Notes under the pieces: generated by a model
Databases searched by the model: none
Seen by the model: the letters and a program-made list of their open reading frames with translations, nothing else
Told to the model about the DNA's origin: nothing
Made by a program: the position numbers and the translations under genes
Assembly: GCA_028066595.1 (NCBI GenBank)
Contig: JALCBJ010000015.1
Coordinates: 1-64,000 of the forward strand
Origin: Thermoanaerobaculia bacterium
Lineage (GTDB): Bacteria > Acidobacteriota > Thermoanaerobaculia > Multivoradales > J023
Reading direction: 5' to 3'
DNA: 64,000 nucleotides
Part shown: positions 35,357 to 42,953 of the stretch, one piece after another
Position numbering within the stretch: position 1 is the first letter of the stretch
How the letters are laid out: each line of letters starts with the position of its first letter

Positions 35357-37508
35357 CGGTCGACTTTATCCCGGTGGCCGGCACTCTGGTGGCCGGCACT
35401 CCGGCGTCCGGCACGAGCGCGTTGGGTGCTCCGACCTTTGGCGCTTCGGCAGCTCCCTTTTCTCCGCTCTCAGCGCCGAGCTCCCGCAGCGCGCGAGCCA
35501 TGAAGGCGGCATCGTCGCTCCACTCCAGGCCGTGGCGTAGCGTGCGCAAGGCCTCGGGGCGCCGATCGGATTTGAGGAGCACCCGAGCCAGGTCGAGTCG
35601 GGGCCGCGCGGCCCTGGGCTCGATGGACAGACTTCGTCGCAATGCCTCCTCTGCCTGCTCGAGCTTCTCTCGCTTCTCGTGAAGTAGCCCGAGCTGCATC
35701 CAGCCGTTGGCATGGAGTGGTCGCAGCTCCACCACCGTTCGAAGAGTCGCCACCGCGTCGTCCAGGCGGCCGGCACGGGAATAGACGACTCCCAGGTTGT
35801 AGAGCAGATCGGGATCCTCGTACTCCGACCGATCGCGAGCCGATTCCAGGTACTCGATCGCTGCATCGAGGTCAGACGATGCCCGCGCGAGACCCAGCCA
35901 GGTCAAGGCTCGAACGTTGCTGGCGTCGCGCTCCAACACTTGTCCCAGGATCTCGTCTGCGCGAGGTGTGCGGCCCGAGCGCAAGTAGCCACGGGCGAGC
36001 TGGAGCCACGGCTCCTCGGCGGTCGTCGCTGTCGCACTGAGGGCCAGACCCAGATGCCGGAACGAAGCCTCGTTGCCTCCGATCAACTCGACTCCGAAGG
36101 CTTTGTACAGCTCGCCGGTAGCTCCATCGGGCGCCGCTTCCGGTAGATAAAAGTCCATGTCCATCAATGTCGGCTCGAACTGTGTTCGGGGTGCTTCCAG
36201 GCTCGTCTCGGGAGCCCCGCCTCCCGGCAGGCGCTGGATCTTGTGATCGGTCATCACCACGTGGATCACATCTCGGGTGCGACGGCGGGGCATGTGGCAG
36301 GCCGCGCAATCGCCGGAATCTACGCCTCGCATGTGCAAGGGCAACGTGTTGCCGGCACTCTCGAAGTGCTTCAGGCGGCAGGCCTCTTCGGTGTGGCAGG
36401 ACATGCACGCCTGCCGGTAGTGCTCGGCCCGCTGGGCCTTCGGCACCTTGCGGTGGGGATCGTGGCAGGTCAGGCAGGACAGGCGTTGCGACGGTTCGTC
36501 GGTACCGCTGGCGGAGAAGCAGGTACTTTGCCGCAGTCGATACGGGTGGTGGTTGATCTCGAAACGATCGCTGTGGGCTGCCTCAGCCTCTTCTGGATCG
36601 AAGAAGACGATGTAGTCGTCGAGATCTTCTCCGGGGCGATAGGAGTAGACACGTCGGCCGAAGCGCCGGCTGGGCATCAGAGCCACCGATGGTTGCAGGT
36701 GGCATTGCTCGCAGACGTCGTCGCGCAGCTTCGGGCTCAGCCGACCCGGATTGACGATCTTCGAGCGAACCTCGTCGTCGAGCCCGCCGATGTAAGCGGC
36801 CTCGATGTGCTCTTCTCCCGGACCGTGGCATCGCTGGCAGCCCGTGCCGTGTGGAAGATTGGTGGGAAACAGATGTGGATCGCCATAGCGATCGGGTTGT
36901 GCTTCGATGTCGGGCGGGTAGGCGTTGTGACAGAACATGCATTCCCGCTGGACGCGGCGAAGCAGGCCGAGATGCGCGGCTTCGTCGAAGCCAGGCGCCA
37001 TGTCCCAGTGTTTGCCTTGGCTGTACCAGGCCACCGGCAGTACGAAGAGCTCGCCCCCTGGCTGCTGGAGAAGATAGGACCGGGAGGTATGGCCGGAACC
37101 GAGAACCCAGTCCACTTTGGATTCGAAGACTTCCACGGCTCTACCCTCGGAGTCCTCGTGCCAGCGTCTGAACACAGGGCGGTCCTCAGCGCTGCTTCGC
37201 CGCATCTCGTACCATCGCTTCGAGGGCTCGTGGAAGAAGCGTCCCGCAGTGGGGTTCTCAGGAGTCGAGTAGATCTCGATCTGCTCTACTTCGGCGGCGT
37301 CGCCGAAGGCGCGTGCCATCCCTACCTCGCGGTAGCTCTCAGCTAGGTCAGCGTGGCAGGTGGCACAGGCCGCGTCGTCGACATAACCACCTGTCCGGTC
37401 GTCCACAGGCGAAACCGATGGTTGCGGCGCGTCCGCTCGTAATGCGCCCGGAGGAGCGAAGAGCAGCTGACTCAGCGTCAGCACGAGCAGCAAGTTCTCT
37501 CGGCTCAT
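35325..37508 (-). CDS. Exported seven-heme cytochrome c with TPR domain
   Basis: A 727-residue protein: a signal sequence (LLLVLTLSQLLFAPPGALRADA), then a multiheme region with seven CxxCH sites (CATCH at 48-52, CMFCH, CQRCH, CEQCH, CLTCH, CMSCH, CAACH) between residues about 48 and 410. It is followed by TPR-like helices from about 480 to 680 and a short repeat tail. Such cytochrome/TPR fusions are periplasmic or surface electron carriers or redox-complex scaffolds; electron partner unknown. A GGAGG lies only one base before the ATG at 37508, closer than ideal. Its 3' end overlaps the helicase start by 32 nt. Confidence 0.88.
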   Translation of the reverse strand: MSRENLLLVLTLSQLLFAPPGALRADAPQPSVSPVDDRTGGYVDDAACATCHADLAESYREVGMARAFGDAAEVEQIEIYSTPENPTAGRFFHEPSKRWYEMRRSSAEDRPVFRRWHEDSEGRAVEVFESKVDWVLGSGHTSRSYLLQQPGGELFVLPVAWYSQGKHWDMAPGFDEAAHLGLLRRVQRECMFCHNAYPPDIEAQPDRYGDPHLFPTNLPHGTGCQRCHGPGEEHIEAAYIGGLDDEVRSKIVNPGRLSPKLRDDVCEQCHLQPSVALMPSRRFGRRVYSYRPGEDLDDYIVFFDPEEAEAAHSDRFEINHHPYRLRQSTCFSASGTDEPSQRLSCLTCHDPHRKVPKAQRAEHYRQACMSCHTEEACRLKHFESAGNTLPLHMRGVDSGDCAACHMPRRRTRDVIHVVMTDHKIQRLPGGGAPETSLEAPRTQFEPTLMDMDFYLPEAAPDGATGELYKAFGVELIGGNEASFRHLGLALSATATTAEEPWLQLARGYLRSGRTPRADEILGQVLERDASNVRALTWLGLARASSDLDAAIEYLESARDRSEYEDPDLLYNLGVVYSRAGRLDDAVATLRTVVELRPLHANGWMQLGLLHEKREKLEQAEEALRRSLSIEPRAARPRLDLARVLLKSDRRPEALRTLRHGLEWSDDAAFMARALRELGAESGEKGAAEAPKVGAPNALVPDAGVPATRVPATGIKSTDGRAREQSRR
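35373..35417 (-). repeat. Three 15-bp tandem repeats in the cytochrome gene
   Basis: Near-identical 15-bp units at 35373-35387, 35388-35402 and 35403-35417, each built around CCGGCAC. In the protein they encode the five-residue repeat VPATG, VPATR, VPDAG near the C-terminus. They lie inside the 3' end of the gene just before the overlap with the helicase start. Confidence 0.85.
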
Positions 37509-37624
37509 GCCTCCAAGTCTACCGGCCGCGTTTCGCCGAAGATCGTGGCGATGTAGACTCCGACACGAACGGCCCAGACCCGTGTCCTACTCGTGACCGC
37601 CGAATTCGACTCGGAAGGAACGCC

Positions 37625-38365
37625 ATGAGCCAAGCTACACTCCGCTTCACTTTTGTCCTCGCCGCCTTACTCTTGCTCGCGATGGTGTCGTCGCCGGTCG
37701 TCGCGGATATTCTGATCATGACCGACGGCAGCCGCCTCGAAATCGAGGGCGAATGGCGTGAGAAGGGGAGGGTGATCGAATTCACCCTGCCCAACGGAAC
37801 CCTCGGATCGGTGCGCGCTTCGGAGGTGGATCTGGACGCCAGCAGGGAGGCGACACGTATCGCCAACGAACCGCCGGCTGATGAGGCCGAAGAAGGCGAA
37901 GAGGAAGAGAAGCCTGCGCCAGTGGCGGTCTGGACGAACAAGGACATTCCTCAGGCTGCACCCGACGTGATCGCGGGAGCGACGGCCTCGGTGGACGCGC
38001 AGGCCGTGCAGGTGACCACGTGGCAAGCTGAGCCGGGCGACGATGCCAACGTGGTCTCGATCATTCGCGGCACGCTGCAGAACTTCGGTAACAACCGCGT
38101 CACCGGACTCAGCCTATCGGTGACGATCACCGGCAGCCGCCCTACCGGTACCGATCCGTCCCTGATGCGTCAGGCACGTTTGGACGCCACCGAGTTGTCA
38201 CCTGGCGAAACCACTGACTTCGTGGCCGAGGTGCGACGCGGTGACGTGGCGAGTGTCGGCTCCGTAGAGGAGTTCGGAAATCCACAGGCTGCATTCGAAG
38301 TGCTCTTCGATTCCAATCCACAGGACGACGAGAGTGATGTGGAACTGGACTCAGATGAGCCCTGA
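37625..38365 (+). CDS. Secreted or periplasmic acidic protein, unknown function
   Basis: A 246-residue exported protein. MSQATLRFTFVLAALLLLAMVSSPVVA is a clear signal peptide; AAGGA lies five bases before the ATG at 37625. The mature N-terminus (ILIMTDGSRLEIEGEWREKGRVIEFTLPNGTLGSV) resembles small beta-barrel 'regulatory/SH3-like' segments seen in acidobacterial secreted proteins. Next comes an acidic stretch (EEAEEGEEEEKP) and a beta-rich domain with LQNFGNNRVTGLSLSVTITG, similar to extracellular FxLYD-like domains. The C-terminus is acidic. No enzyme motif. It is convergent with the acyl-CoA synthetase gene 12 nt away. Confidence 0.75.
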   Translation: MSQATLRFTFVLAALLLLAMVSSPVVADILIMTDGSRLEIEGEWREKGRVIEFTLPNGTLGSVRASEVDLDASREATRIANEPPADEAEEGEEEEKPAPVAVWTNKDIPQAAPDVIAGATASVDAQAVQVTTWQAEPGDDANVVSIIRGTLQNFGNNRVTGLSLSVTITGSRPTGTDPSLMRQARLDATELSPGETTDFVAEVRRGDVASVGSVEEFGNPQAAFEVLFDSNPQDDESDVELDSDEP

Positions 38366-38377
38366 GGCCAGACCGAG

Positions 38378-41146
38378 CTAGACGGCGGACACCCTGATCC
38401 TGGCATCGACAACCAGGTAGCCACCGCCTGGCTCCCGAGCGAAGAGCGGGTTCAGGTCTAGAGAAGCTATTTCCGGTACCGCCTCTGCTAGCCGTGAGAT
38501 GCGCAGCAGGGCATCTTTCAGGGCCTCGACGTCGGCGGCGGGGTGGCCGCGGTACCCTTGGAGCAGGCGGTATCCCTTGACGCCACGCACCATCTCGTGG
38601 GCGTCGCGGTCCGATAGCGGCGCTACACGAAACTGCACATCGCGCAGGATCTCCACGTGGATTCCTCCGAGGCCGAAGGCGACCAGGGGACCGAAGACTG
38701 GATCTTGGTCGACGCCGATCATGACTTCCGCCGATCCGGTCACCATGGGTTGAACCAACACGCCGTCCATCGCGTCGCGCAGCCCCGCCGCGTCCAGCGA
38801 TGCAGTCATGCGCTCGTAGGCACGCCGAACTCCGTCGGTGTCTTCGAGGTCGAGGGCGACGCCTCCGTATTCCGTCTTGTGCACAAGCTTCCTCGAGGCG
38901 AGCTTGATCGCCACCGGGTAGCCTATTTCGTCCGCGAGCCGAGCTGCTTCGTCCGGGCTATCGGCAAGGCCGCCCGGTGCCAGGTCGAGACCAGCTGCCT
39001 CGAAAACCGCCAACGCCTGGTCGATGGCCAGCCAACCGTCGCCGTGATCATCCAGCGCACGTCGGCAGATTTCCCGTGCTCGGGTCAGGTCCTGGTTCGC
39101 CGGTTCCGGAAAGACGCCTGGGTCGTCGCGGCGCCACTCCGCGTAGCGTGCGATCTTTCCCAGGGCGCGTCCCATTTCCTCGGGAAAGGCGAAGACGGGG
39201 ATGGCCTCGTCCTGAGGTGCCTCGAGGCGGTAGGTGACTGCCTCGTCGCCGACGATCGAGGCCAGCACGGGCTTGCGTGGTGCTCCGTTTTCGCGGGTAG
39301 CTGCCATGCCTTCCGACACCGCGAGGCCGATCTCCGTCGTACTCCACAGCCCAGCCGGAGTGTAGATCACTGCCACCGCGTCGATCTGGTCGTCGGCGAG
39401 CAGGATCTTCACCGCCTTGCGATATTGCTCCGGGTCGGCCGAGGCAATCATGTCGACCGGGTTTCCGGCGCTGGCTTCGGCAGGCAGAAACTCACGGAGT
39501 TTGGCTTGCGTGGCGTCCGTCAGCGGCGCGACCTCTAGACCAGAGGCCTCCATCGCGTCCGCACACAAGATGCCCGGTCCGCCGGCGTTGGTCACCACAG
39601 CGACTCGGCGCCCGCCCGGTAGGGGTTGATCTACCAAGGCTCGGGCTATGGAGAACATCTCCTCCAGGGTCTCGGCGCGCAGGATGCCGGTCTGCTGGAA
39701 CAACGCGTCAACGGCCGTGTCCGCCGCCGTCAAGGCTGCGGTATGTGACGAGGCTGCTCGTTGGCCGGCGCGTGAGCGACCCGCCTTGACCACGACGATG
39801 GGCTTGGATCGACCCACCCGCCGAGCGATGCGGGCGAATCGGCGAGGATTGCCGAAGCTCTCCAGGTAGAAGAGCACCACCTGAGTTCGTGGGTCTTCCT
39901 CCCAGTATTCCAGCAGGTCGTTTCCCGATACGTCGGCCTTGTTGCCGACGCTGACGAAGGACGACAGTCCTAGACCGAGGCGACGGGCGAGGGCGATGAT
40001 GGCGATTCCGAGCGCACCGCTCTGGGATCCCAAAGCAACGGTTCCGGGCGGTGGCATGAGTGGGGCAAAGGACGCGTTGAGCTGCACGTTCGGATCTGTA
40101 TGAAGCAGGCCCAGGCAATTGGGGCCCACCATGCGTAGACCATTTCGACGTACGGTTTCGAGCAAGCGATCTTGCGCCTCGCGTCCTTGTTGGCCTACCT
40201 CCGCGAACCCTGCTGTGATCACCACCAATCCGTGTACCCCGGCTGCAGCGCACTCATCCACGACTCGTTGGACCAGCCGGGCCGGTACGGCGATCACGGC
40301 CAGATCGACCGACGCACCGATGGCAGCGATCGTCGGATAGGCTCGGATGGATCCCACGTGGTCCGCCTTGGGGTTTACCGGGAAGACCGGGCCTTGAAAC
40401 TCCGACTTCACCAGTGCGTCGAGAATGCGATAGCCCACGCTGGACCTCTTGCGGGAGGCTCCCATTACGGCCACCGACCGTGGGTAGAAGAGAGAGTGCA
40501 AGGACGCCGCTGCGTAGACGCGGGTGCTGAGATCGTCGAAGTCTGTTCGGCCGGAGGGCTGAGGCATGGCGCGGGTGGAGAACGTCAAGTGGAGCACCGG
40601 GCCATCTCGTTCCTCTTCGACGTCGAAACCGTCGCGCTGGAACAGCTCGACGAGGGGAATGTTGTCCTCGTGGGCCGTTCCCACCATCCGATCGACTCCG
40701 TGCTGTGCGGCCAAGACCATCAGCCGTTCCAGCAGCAGGCCGGCGAGTCCTCGGCGACGGCGCTCCGGAGCCACTGCCAACGTCACCGCGGCTTCACGAG
40801 GTTGGGAAAGTCGGTACGCAGCGAATCCCCAGATCCGACCTTTGGGGCTGCTTTCCTCCGCAGATTCCGTGCACGCTACGAAGGCGTGTCCCGGCGGCGA
40901 CGAATCGGTCAGCAGGACGGCGAGGCGACTCGCGGCGTCCTCGACCCCCAGACTGCGCGCGACGTCGGCCTGCTCGGTCCTGTTCAAGCGGCCGAGGAAC
41001 CGCTCCAGCTCGTAGAGATCTTCCGCCTCCATGGTGCGCAGGGCCAGCCGTGCGCCATCTCGCAAGACCAGTCGCCCCGAATGGCGGTCACCCCAGCCGT
41101 CGTCGGGCAGGAAGGTGGGTCGCAGCGTCCGATCGGAGTGGGTCAT
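38378..41146 (-). CDS. N-terminal GNAT fused to NDP-forming acyl-CoA synthetase (Pat/Acs-like)
   Basis: A 922-residue fusion. Residues about 20-195 are a GNAT acetyltransferase (VTLAVAPERRRRGLAGLLLERL is the acetyl-CoA-binding motif A). Then come a CoA-binding domain (about 225-350, SVAVMGASRKRSSVGYRI), a succinyl-CoA-synthetase-like part with the phospho-histidine loop GQRAASSHTAALTAADTAVD, and a C-terminal ATP-grasp (GYPVAIKLASRKLVHKTEYGGV) near 760. It is related to protein acetyltransferase Pat/PatZ and to ADP-forming acetyl-CoA synthetases, but in PatZ the GNAT is C-terminal. The conserved His suggests the synthetase half is active. Substrate unknown. Confidence 0.88.
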   Translation of the reverse strand: MTHSDRTLRPTFLPDDGWGDRHSGRLVLRDGARLALRTMEAEDLYELERFLGRLNRTEQADVARSLGVEDAASRLAVLLTDSSPPGHAFVACTESAEESSPKGRIWGFAAYRLSQPREAAVTLAVAPERRRRGLAGLLLERLMVLAAQHGVDRMVGTAHEDNIPLVELFQRDGFDVEEERDGPVLHLTFSTRAMPQPSGRTDFDDLSTRVYAAASLHSLFYPRSVAVMGASRKRSSVGYRILDALVKSEFQGPVFPVNPKADHVGSIRAYPTIAAIGASVDLAVIAVPARLVQRVVDECAAAGVHGLVVITAGFAEVGQQGREAQDRLLETVRRNGLRMVGPNCLGLLHTDPNVQLNASFAPLMPPPGTVALGSQSGALGIAIIALARRLGLGLSSFVSVGNKADVSGNDLLEYWEEDPRTQVVLFYLESFGNPRRFARIARRVGRSKPIVVVKAGRSRAGQRAASSHTAALTAADTAVDALFQQTGILRAETLEEMFSIARALVDQPLPGGRRVAVVTNAGGPGILCADAMEASGLEVAPLTDATQAKLREFLPAEASAGNPVDMIASADPEQYRKAVKILLADDQIDAVAVIYTPAGLWSTTEIGLAVSEGMAATRENGAPRKPVLASIVGDEAVTYRLEAPQDEAIPVFAFPEEMGRALGKIARYAEWRRDDPGVFPEPANQDLTRAREICRRALDDHGDGWLAIDQALAVFEAAGLDLAPGGLADSPDEAARLADEIGYPVAIKLASRKLVHKTEYGGVALDLEDTDGVRRAYERMTASLDAAGLRDAMDGVLVQPMVTGSAEVMIGVDQDPVFGPLVAFGLGGIHVEILRDVQFRVAPLSDRDAHEMVRGVKGYRLLQGYRGHPAADVEALKDALLRISRLAEAVPEIASLDLNPLFAREPGGGYLVVDARIRVSAV

Positions 41147-41213
41147 CGTATGACTCTATCGACGCCGGTTCTCGAGACCCCCACCCGGCGGGGTCGTGCC
41201 GAGAACTGAGAGT

Positions 41214-42593
41214 TCAGGGTAGCTTGCCGGCGCGGAACTGTTCCAGGTACCGTTTCATCGTCGCCACGACCTCTTTTTTTTGAGTCGACAGATCGTTGGA
41301 CTCCAGGGGATCGTCGATCAGGTCGTACAGCTCGACCCGACCGTCCGAACCTTCGATCAGTTTGTAGCGTGGACCGCGGACAGTGAGGAGCGAGCGCTCG
41401 AATGGAGCCGTGTCGCCTGCTGGGATCTTCTTTCGGATGGTCTCCAGGAACGGCTTGGGATAGGCGATCTGAGCAAAGGTCAGAGATGCTTCGGCCGTAT
41501 CGCTCTCGGGTTCGGAGAGTGGAAGTGTCCTGGCATGGTGTCGGACGCCCGCGAGCTCGAGGACGGAGCCGAAAAGGTCGTGGTTCTGGACCGGCTGCGC
41601 GATGCGGCGTGGCTCCGGGAGGCGGCGGGGATTCCACAACAGGAGAGGAACGCGCAACAGCGGTTCGTATACCGACAGTTTGTGGCTGAGCATGTGATTC
41701 TCACCCAGGTGCTCACCGTGGTCCGAGGTGATCACGATCACCGTGTCGTCGAGCACGCCCCGCTGGCGCAGGCCTTGAATCAGCTGGCCGAGCATTCTGT
41801 CGGTGTAGGCGATCTCCGCGTCGTAGAGGGATGTCAGGATCTCCAGCTCCTGCGGTTTCACGTCCATGAACGGCAGACGCAAGATGTATCCATACTCGCG
41901 CGGTGAGTAGAAGGAGCGCAGACGCTGGACCACGTGCGGCTTCGCATGCTCCGGCAGAAAGTGCTGATCGAACGGGCGGGTGGGGCGGTACGGAAGGTGC
42001 GGCTCGAAGTAGTTGATGAAGACGAAGAACGGGCGATCGTCCGCTGGCCTTCCGTCGATCCAGGTCAGGACCCTCTCGTTCGTCAGCCTTGCGCCCCGAT
42101 CAGCCTCTGGATCGTCGACGGAGATGCCTTCGACCCGCGCGTTCTGCTGATGAAACAGCTCCTCGAAGACATCGAACCCCTGCTTGAGGCCGCTGACTTC
42201 GTTGGTCCACACGTTGTTGGAGAAGCCTGCGGTTCGGTATCCGCCGGCACGTAGGCGCTCAGCCAGGGTGTCGAAGCGCTCGTCTAGGGTCCACTGCTCG
42301 GCATGGGTGTTGTGGTCTCTAGGAAACAGGCCGGTGAACATCGACGCATGGCTGGGAAGAGTCCAGGAAGCGGCTGCGATGCCGTTCTCGTAGACCGTGC
42401 CTTCGCTCGCCAGTCGGTCGATGTTGGGTGACGTCTTGCGTTCATACCCGTAGGTCGACAGATGGTCGGCGCGGAGGGTGTCGATGACGATCAGGAGAAC
42501 ATTGGGGGGATTCTCTTCCGTGTCGACGGAAGTGGCGACGTGCAGCGTCCAGACGAGGACGAGCCAGGGCAAGGCGAGACGACGGATGGACAT
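41214..42593 (-). CDS. Exported sulfatase-like hydrolase with Thr nucleophile position
   Basis: A 459-residue alkaline-phosphatase-superfamily protein with an N-terminal signal sequence (LALPWLVLVWTLHVATS). Metal ligands are in LLIVIDTLRADHLSTYGY (Asp38) and ITSDHGEHLGEN; EPHLPYRP is also conserved. In place of the formylglycine motif C/S-x-P-x-R it reads SWTLPSHASMFTG, with Thr78 in the nucleophile position. It is therefore not a formylglycine-type sulfatase unless Thr works differently; phosphoester or phosphonate hydrolysis, or a transferase reaction as in LtaS and EptA, is possible. It stands alone, transcribed away from the HlyD operon. Confidence 0.85.
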   Translation of the reverse strand: MSIRRLALPWLVLVWTLHVATSVDTEENPPNVLLIVIDTLRADHLSTYGYERKTSPNIDRLASEGTVYENGIAAASWTLPSHASMFTGLFPRDHNTHAEQWTLDERFDTLAERLRAGGYRTAGFSNNVWTNEVSGLKQGFDVFEELFHQQNARVEGISVDDPEADRGARLTNERVLTWIDGRPADDRPFFVFINYFEPHLPYRPTRPFDQHFLPEHAKPHVVQRLRSFYSPREYGYILRLPFMDVKPQELEILTSLYDAEIAYTDRMLGQLIQGLRQRGVLDDTVIVITSDHGEHLGENHMLSHKLSVYEPLLRVPLLLWNPRRLPEPRRIAQPVQNHDLFGSVLELAGVRHHARTLPLSEPESDTAEASLTFAQIAYPKPFLETIRKKIPAGDTAPFERSLLTVRGPRYKLIEGSDGRVELYDLIDDPLESNDLSTQKKEVVATMKRYLEQFRAGKLP

Positions 42594-42694
42594 GGTTTCT
42601 GAGACCTGTGAGATGGTCCGAGGTGGGGAAGCGCAGGACGCGACGGTATCAGGCTGTCTTCCGGTTTGTAAGATCGTCTCCTATCGGAAGGAGA

Positions 42695-42731
42695 TGTCCG
42701 ATTCTGGGACGTGGTGTCCCGCTTTCGGACA
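42695..42731. promoter_or_regulatory. Two tandem TGTCC-N7-GGACR dyads
   Basis: Site 1: TGTCC at 42695-42699, seven bases, GGACG at 42707-42711. Site 2: TGTCC at 42715-42719, seven bases, GGACA at 42727-42731. Both span 17 bp and their centres are exactly 20 bp apart, close to two helical turns, as expected for cooperative binding of a dimeric regulator or of a sigma-54 enhancer-binding protein. Site 2 is a full TGTCC/GGACA match; site 1 has one mismatch. They precede the adaptor operon by 220 nt and could also serve the divergent sulfatase-like gene. Confidence 0.6.
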
Positions 42732-42853
42732 CTGAAATGTCGATCTACCCCTGGTTTTCCAACGAATGTTGTAGTTTGGGCCGACTACGCAACCCGGCGC
42801 CGCCGGTGTCGTATCAAGCCGCAGACCGGCCCACCCCTCGGCCTCCCGCCCCC

Positions 42854-42871
42854 CTGCGTTGATCAACGCAG
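42854..42871. promoter_or_regulatory. Perfect 18-bp palindrome in the leader of the adaptor operon
   Basis: CTGCGTTGATCAACGCAG is a perfect inverted repeat with no spacer, 82 nt before the adaptor start codon. It could be an operator for a dimeric repressor or part of the leader RNA. It is distinct from the dyads at 42695-42731. Confidence 0.55.
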
Positions 42872-42953
42872 AGTCGACCCAACCGCCGTACTCGATGTCG
42901 CTCTGACCGAATCCCGAACACCCTGAGCGTCGATCAGTCGTCAGGAGATAGCC

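Larger units (their letters stand above)
42594..42953. other. 360-nt divergent intergenic region
   Basis: Lies between the sulfatase-like gene (minus) and the adaptor operon (plus). It holds the two tandem dyads and the 18-bp palindrome annotated separately and the AGGAGA ribosome site of the adaptor gene. An additional ATCGGA/TCCGAT pair (42683-42688 and 42697-42702) overlaps the left dyad. I see no sure -10/-35 pair and no perfect sigma-54 site. Confidence 0.7.

Noticed and set aside
42751-42790. Possible sigma-54 promoter downstream of the tandem dyads
   Set aside because: The best GG...GC pair in TTTGGGCCGACTACGCAAC has nine instead of ten intervening bases and poor flanking match, so it is not a safe call.
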